Shown here: piece by piece, positions 5,769 through 7,670 of the stretch
Position numbering within the stretch: the first letter of the stretch is position 1
How the letters are laid out: the number at the start of each line of letters is the position of its first letter
Assembly: GCA_024276455.1 (NCBI GenBank)
Contig: JAJRXE010000374.1
Coordinates: 1-7,670, forward strand
Direction: 5' to 3'
DNA: 7,670 nt
Source: Calditrichota bacterium
Lineage (GTDB): Bacteria; Calditrichota; Calditrichia; RBG-13-44-9
Notes under the pieces: model-generated
What the model was told of the DNA's origin: nothing
Database searches by the model: none
The model's input: only the letters and a program-made list of their open reading frames with translations
Program-made: the position numbers and the translations under genes

Positions 5769-6674
5769 ATGTCAACGACTGGGATGACGGAAAAAATGAC
5801 CGTGGGCGTTTTTTCTCCCGGCGAAGCGGTGACTCCGGAGCGTATTCAAGCGGGACTGGAGGTATTGCAGCGCCGGGGCATCCGGGTTGTGCAGGCGCCC
5901 AATCTGTTTGCCAGACACCGGTTTTACGCCGGCACAGTCGCCCAGCGGGTGGACGACATTCACTTCCTGTTAAAACAGGATTCCGTGCAGGTGCTGTACG
6001 CTTCCCGCGGCGGCAGCGGCGGACTGCAGCTGCTCCCTCACGTCGATTTCGAATGGTGGAGAAAACGTCCCAGGCCCCTGGTTGGTTTCAGCGATGTAAC
6101 GGCGTTGCAGTGGGCTCTGTGGGAAAAAGCCGGCGTGCCCTCAATCTCTGGAATGACCCTGACAACCCAACTGCGCGAGGAAAACCCCTTTCTGGATTTC
6201 TTTTTCTCCCTGCTGAGCGGAAAAGCCACGCACCTTGATTCCACGCTAATCGCCGATGCTTCTTTAACGGTGTTGCAAGCGGGAGAGGCCCACGGGGTGC
6301 TGCTGGGCGGCACTCTTTCCATGATTTGTTCCCTGCTGGGTACCCCGTATTTTCCGCGCACCGAAAACCTGATTCTATTTCTGGAGGATGTGAACGAACC
6401 GCTGTACCGGATTGAACGTTTCTTGATGCAATTAAAGCTGGCCGGCGTGCTGGACCGTACGGTAGCCCTTCTTCTGGGACAATTTTTGTGGCAGGGAAAA
6501 TCCTTGAATATTGAAGAGGCTGTTCGAGAATTTGTCCCCGGCAATCTGCCCGTTGTTGCCGGCTTCCCATACAGTCACGTTCCCCACTCCTGCCCTTTAC
6601 CCCTGGGCGTCCCGGCCAGATTGAAGACCGAACCGTTTTCCCTTACCTGGGAACCTATTGTTGCAAATTGGTAA
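5769..6674 (+). CDS. ldcA: LD-carboxypeptidase, peptidase family S66
   Basis: Cytoplasmic enzyme of peptidoglycan recycling that removes the terminal D-alanine from tetrapeptides released from the wall. The 301 residues match the family length. The Ser-Glu-His triad is visible: Ser108 in GFSDVT (106-111), Glu206 in LFLEDVNEPLYRIER (203-217) and His270 in GFPYSHVPH. The last of these is followed by LPLGVPARL (277-285), the typical C-terminal signature. Small departures from the common motifs are RGGSGG (80-85) where RGGYG is usual, and YSH where FGH is usual. The ATG at 5769 is preceded by AAGGAGAGGTGG (5751-5762). A second in-frame ATG at 5784 would start closer to the conserved VGVFSPG and cannot be excluded. 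It follows the GlmU-like gene by 79 bp with no clear promoter between, which fits a shared envelope-related transcript. Microcin-immunity homologs (MccF) share the fold but are less likely in this context. Confidence 0.9.
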   Translation: MSTTGMTEKMTVGVFSPGEAVTPERIQAGLEVLQRRGIRVVQAPNLFARHRFYAGTVAQRVDDIHFLLKQDSVQVLYASRGGSGGLQLLPHVDFEWWRKRPRPLVGFSDVTALQWALWEKAGVPSISGMTLTTQLREENPFLDFFFSLLSGKATHLDSTLIADASLTVLQAGEAHGVLLGGTLSMICSLLGTPYFPRTENLILFLEDVNEPLYRIERFLMQLKLAGVLDRTVALLLGQFLWQGKSLNIEEAVREFVPGNLPVVAGFPYSHVPHSCPLPLGVPARLKTEPFSLTWEPIVANW

Positions 6675-6688
6675 CCATTTCATCCCGG

Positions 6689-6725
6689 TTCCCCCGCACG
6701 GATCCTGCCAGTTTGCGAGGGGGAA
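6689..6725 (+). terminator. Stem-loop after ldcA, possible weak terminator
   Basis: TTCCCCC (6689-6695) pairs with GGGGGAA (6719-6725). After a 2-nt bulge, GCA (6696-6698) pairs with TGC (6714-6716), leaving a 15-nt loop. It lies 14 bases past the ldcA stop and upstream of the next promoter, as expected for a transcript end. It is not followed by a T-run, so termination would be inefficient or Rho-assisted. An mRNA 3'-end stabiliser is the alternative. Confidence 0.4.
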
Positions 6726-6742
6726 GTTATGTTCAATTACAT

Positions 6743-6771
6743 TTGACACCTATTTGAGTTCATATTATATT
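6743..6771 (+). promoter_or_regulatory. Near-consensus sigma70-type promoter of purN
   Basis: A perfect -35 box TTGACA (6743-6748) and a -10 box TATATT (6766-6771, 5 of 6 matches) are spaced by 17 bp in an AT-rich patch of otherwise GC-balanced sequence. Transcription would start near 6778, leaving a leader of only about 19 nt before the GTG at 6797. This separates purN-purH from the envelope genes upstream. The leader is too short for a purine riboswitch. Confidence 0.75.
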
Positions 6772-6796
6772 TGATGTTTAAAACGGAGTGTTTTGG

Positions 6797-7420
6797 GTGA
6801 ATAATATTGCGGTTTTTGCTTCAGGGACGGGAACGAATTTTAAAGCAATCTTTCGTAATATTCAAGCGGGCACCATACCGGCCCAGATTTGCTGTTTCAT
6901 TACCAACCGCCCTCAGGCCGGGGCACTGGCGTTTGCGCAGGAACATCACATTCCTTCCTATGTCATCTCGCCGGCGGAGTTCGAATCCGAGGAGGAATTT
7001 GGTGACGCCCTGCTTCGGATATTGAGAAAGCACGACACCAACTGGATTGTGCTGGCAGGTTTTCTGAAAAAAATTCCCGATAACGTGGTGGAAGCGTTTC
7101 CCAACCGCATTCTCAATATTCACCCGGCTTTGCTTCCTGCGTTTGGCGGAAAAGGAATGTACGGGATGCACGTTCATCGGGCGGTTTTTCGGTCCGGCGC
7201 CAGGGTGAGTGGGGCAACCATTCACCTGGTGAACCAGGAATACGATGCCGGACCGATTGTGATGCAGCAAGCGGTGGATATTGCGGATTGCCGTTCGCCG
7301 GAAGAAATTGCCGCCAGAGTATTGGAAGTGGAACATCAGCTCTACTCCCGGGCGTTGCAAAAAGTGTTAACCACTCCCTTTCGGGTGGAAGGACGGCGGG
7401 TCATTTTTCAGGAACCCTGA
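6797..7420 (+). CDS. purN: Phosphoribosylglycinamide formyltransferase (GART)
   Basis: Third step of de novo purine synthesis: transfers a formyl group from 10-formyltetrahydrofolate to GAR in the cytoplasm. The start is taken as GTG at 6797 (207 aa). GGAG (6785-6788) lies 8 nt upstream of it, whereas an upstream in-frame GTG at 6788 overlaps that site and would add only three residues. From this start the protein opens with NNIAVFASGTGTNF, the glycine-rich phosphate-binding start of the family. Catalytic residues are Asn107 and His109 in LNIHPALLP (106-114) and Asp150 in EYDAGPI (148-154). The GGKGMYGMHVH insertion (117-127) replaces the shorter E. coli loop and is characteristic of FCB PurN proteins. 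It has its own promoter and is followed 52 bp later by purH, so a purine operon is likely. Confidence 0.95.
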   Translation: MNNIAVFASGTGTNFKAIFRNIQAGTIPAQICCFITNRPQAGALAFAQEHHIPSYVISPAEFESEEEFGDALLRILRKHDTNWIVLAGFLKKIPDNVVEAFPNRILNIHPALLPAFGGKGMYGMHVHRAVFRSGARVSGATIHLVNQEYDAGPIVMQQAVDIADCRSPEEIAARVLEVEHQLYSRALQKVLTTPFRVEGRRVIFQEP

Positions 7421-7472
7421 GCGAACCGTCAAAATATTGTTACGTGGTGAGTAAATTGAGAATCAGAGAAAA

Positions 7473-7670
7473 ATGGCAGAACCTAACATTCGGATTCAAC
7501 GTGCTCTAATCAGTTGCTGGGAGAAGACCGGTTTACTTCCGCTGGCCGAAAAGCTGGTCGAGAATGGGGTCGAGATTCTCTCCAGCGGCGGTACTGCCCG
7601 TTTTTTGCGGGAAAACGGCGTGCCGGTGACCCTGGTCGAGGCGCTCACCGGATTTCCGGAGATTCTGGAC
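7473..7670 (+). CDS. purH: Bifunctional AICAR formyltransferase/IMP cyclohydrolase, N-terminal fragment (3' cut by window)
   Basis: The last two steps of purine synthesis to IMP. Only 66 codons are present, and the frame is open to the right edge of the window. The visible part belongs to the IMP cyclohydrolase (MGS-like) domain: IQRALISCWEKTGLLPLA (8-25), GVEILSSGGTARFLRENGVPVT (33-54) and TGFPEILD (59-66) follow the usual PurH order. The family motif normally reads ALISVSDKTGL. Here it is ALISCWEKTGL, with Trp in place of Ser and Glu in place of Asp. The ATG at 7473 is the only good start, since an in-frame TAA lies upstream at 7452-7454. The ribosome site is weak (AGAG at 7465-7468). It lies 52 bp after purN with no terminator between, consistent with cotranscription. 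Confidence 0.92.
   Translation, partial: MAEPNIRIQRALISCWEKTGLLPLAEKLVENGVEILSSGGTARFLRENGVPVTLVEALTGFPEILD

Noticed and set aside
5759..6238. Plus-strand open frame of 159 codons overlapping the start of ldcA
   Set aside because: It is a frame shadow of ldcA, with low-complexity Arg/Gly/Ser-rich translation and no known motif, while the ldcA frame has an intact triad.
6675..6796. Possible purine riboswitch ahead of purN
   Set aside because: The predicted transcription start near 6778 leaves only about 19 nt of leader, and no conserved purine aptamer sequence is visible upstream.
6821..7360. Minus-strand open frame of 179 codons opposite purN
   Set aside because: The opposite strand encodes a clearly conserved PurN with all catalytic residues, and the antisense product shows no family features.

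Overview
This is a gene-dense, plus-strand-only stretch of a bacterial chromosome. It holds eight complete genes, one gene cut at the left edge and one cut at the right edge. No tRNA, rRNA, CRISPR array, insertion sequence or minus-strand gene can be supported, and the longest gap between genes is about 135 bp. The gene set points to a Gram-negative, double-membraned bacterium: ExbB/ExbD/TonB, a periplasmic-type S41 protease and an LD-carboxypeptidase. Two proteins look like versions usual in the Bacteroidetes/Chlorobi (FCB) branch: the alternative GlmU-like enzyme without a classical nucleotidyltransferase signature, and PurN with a GGKGMYG insertion. Good Shine-Dalgarno sites and sigma70-like promoters argue against Bacteroidota proper. 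A deeper FCB lineage such as Calditrichota is my guess, not something the sequence proves.

Layout. (1) 1-1485: 3' part of a carboxyl-terminal processing protease. (2) 1486-3841: a well-delimited transcription unit with a near-consensus promoter (TTGACT, 17 bp, TATAAT), then exbB, exbD, exbD and tonB, closed by a strong intrinsic terminator. It encodes a complete proton-motive-force energy-transduction complex for outer-membrane transport. (3) 3851-6674: a second, diverged TonB-like gene starting only 10 bases past that terminator, then a GlmU-like sugar nucleotidyltransferase/acetyltransferase and an S66 LD-carboxypeptidase. The last two are envelope or peptidoglycan functions. (4) 6743 to the right edge: a second near-consensus promoter, purN, and the first 66 codons of purH, a de novo purine biosynthesis unit.

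Most of the window is ordinary core metabolism and envelope biology, and I do not see a clearly new system. The part most worth a second look is the second TonB-like protein. It aligns with the adjacent TonB over its whole length but has a shortened linker and two cysteines in its C-terminal domain. It lies directly behind a terminator and has no visible ribosome binding site. Other points are the two ExbD paralogs served by one ExbB, a corrected purN start, and unusual residues in the first purH motif.
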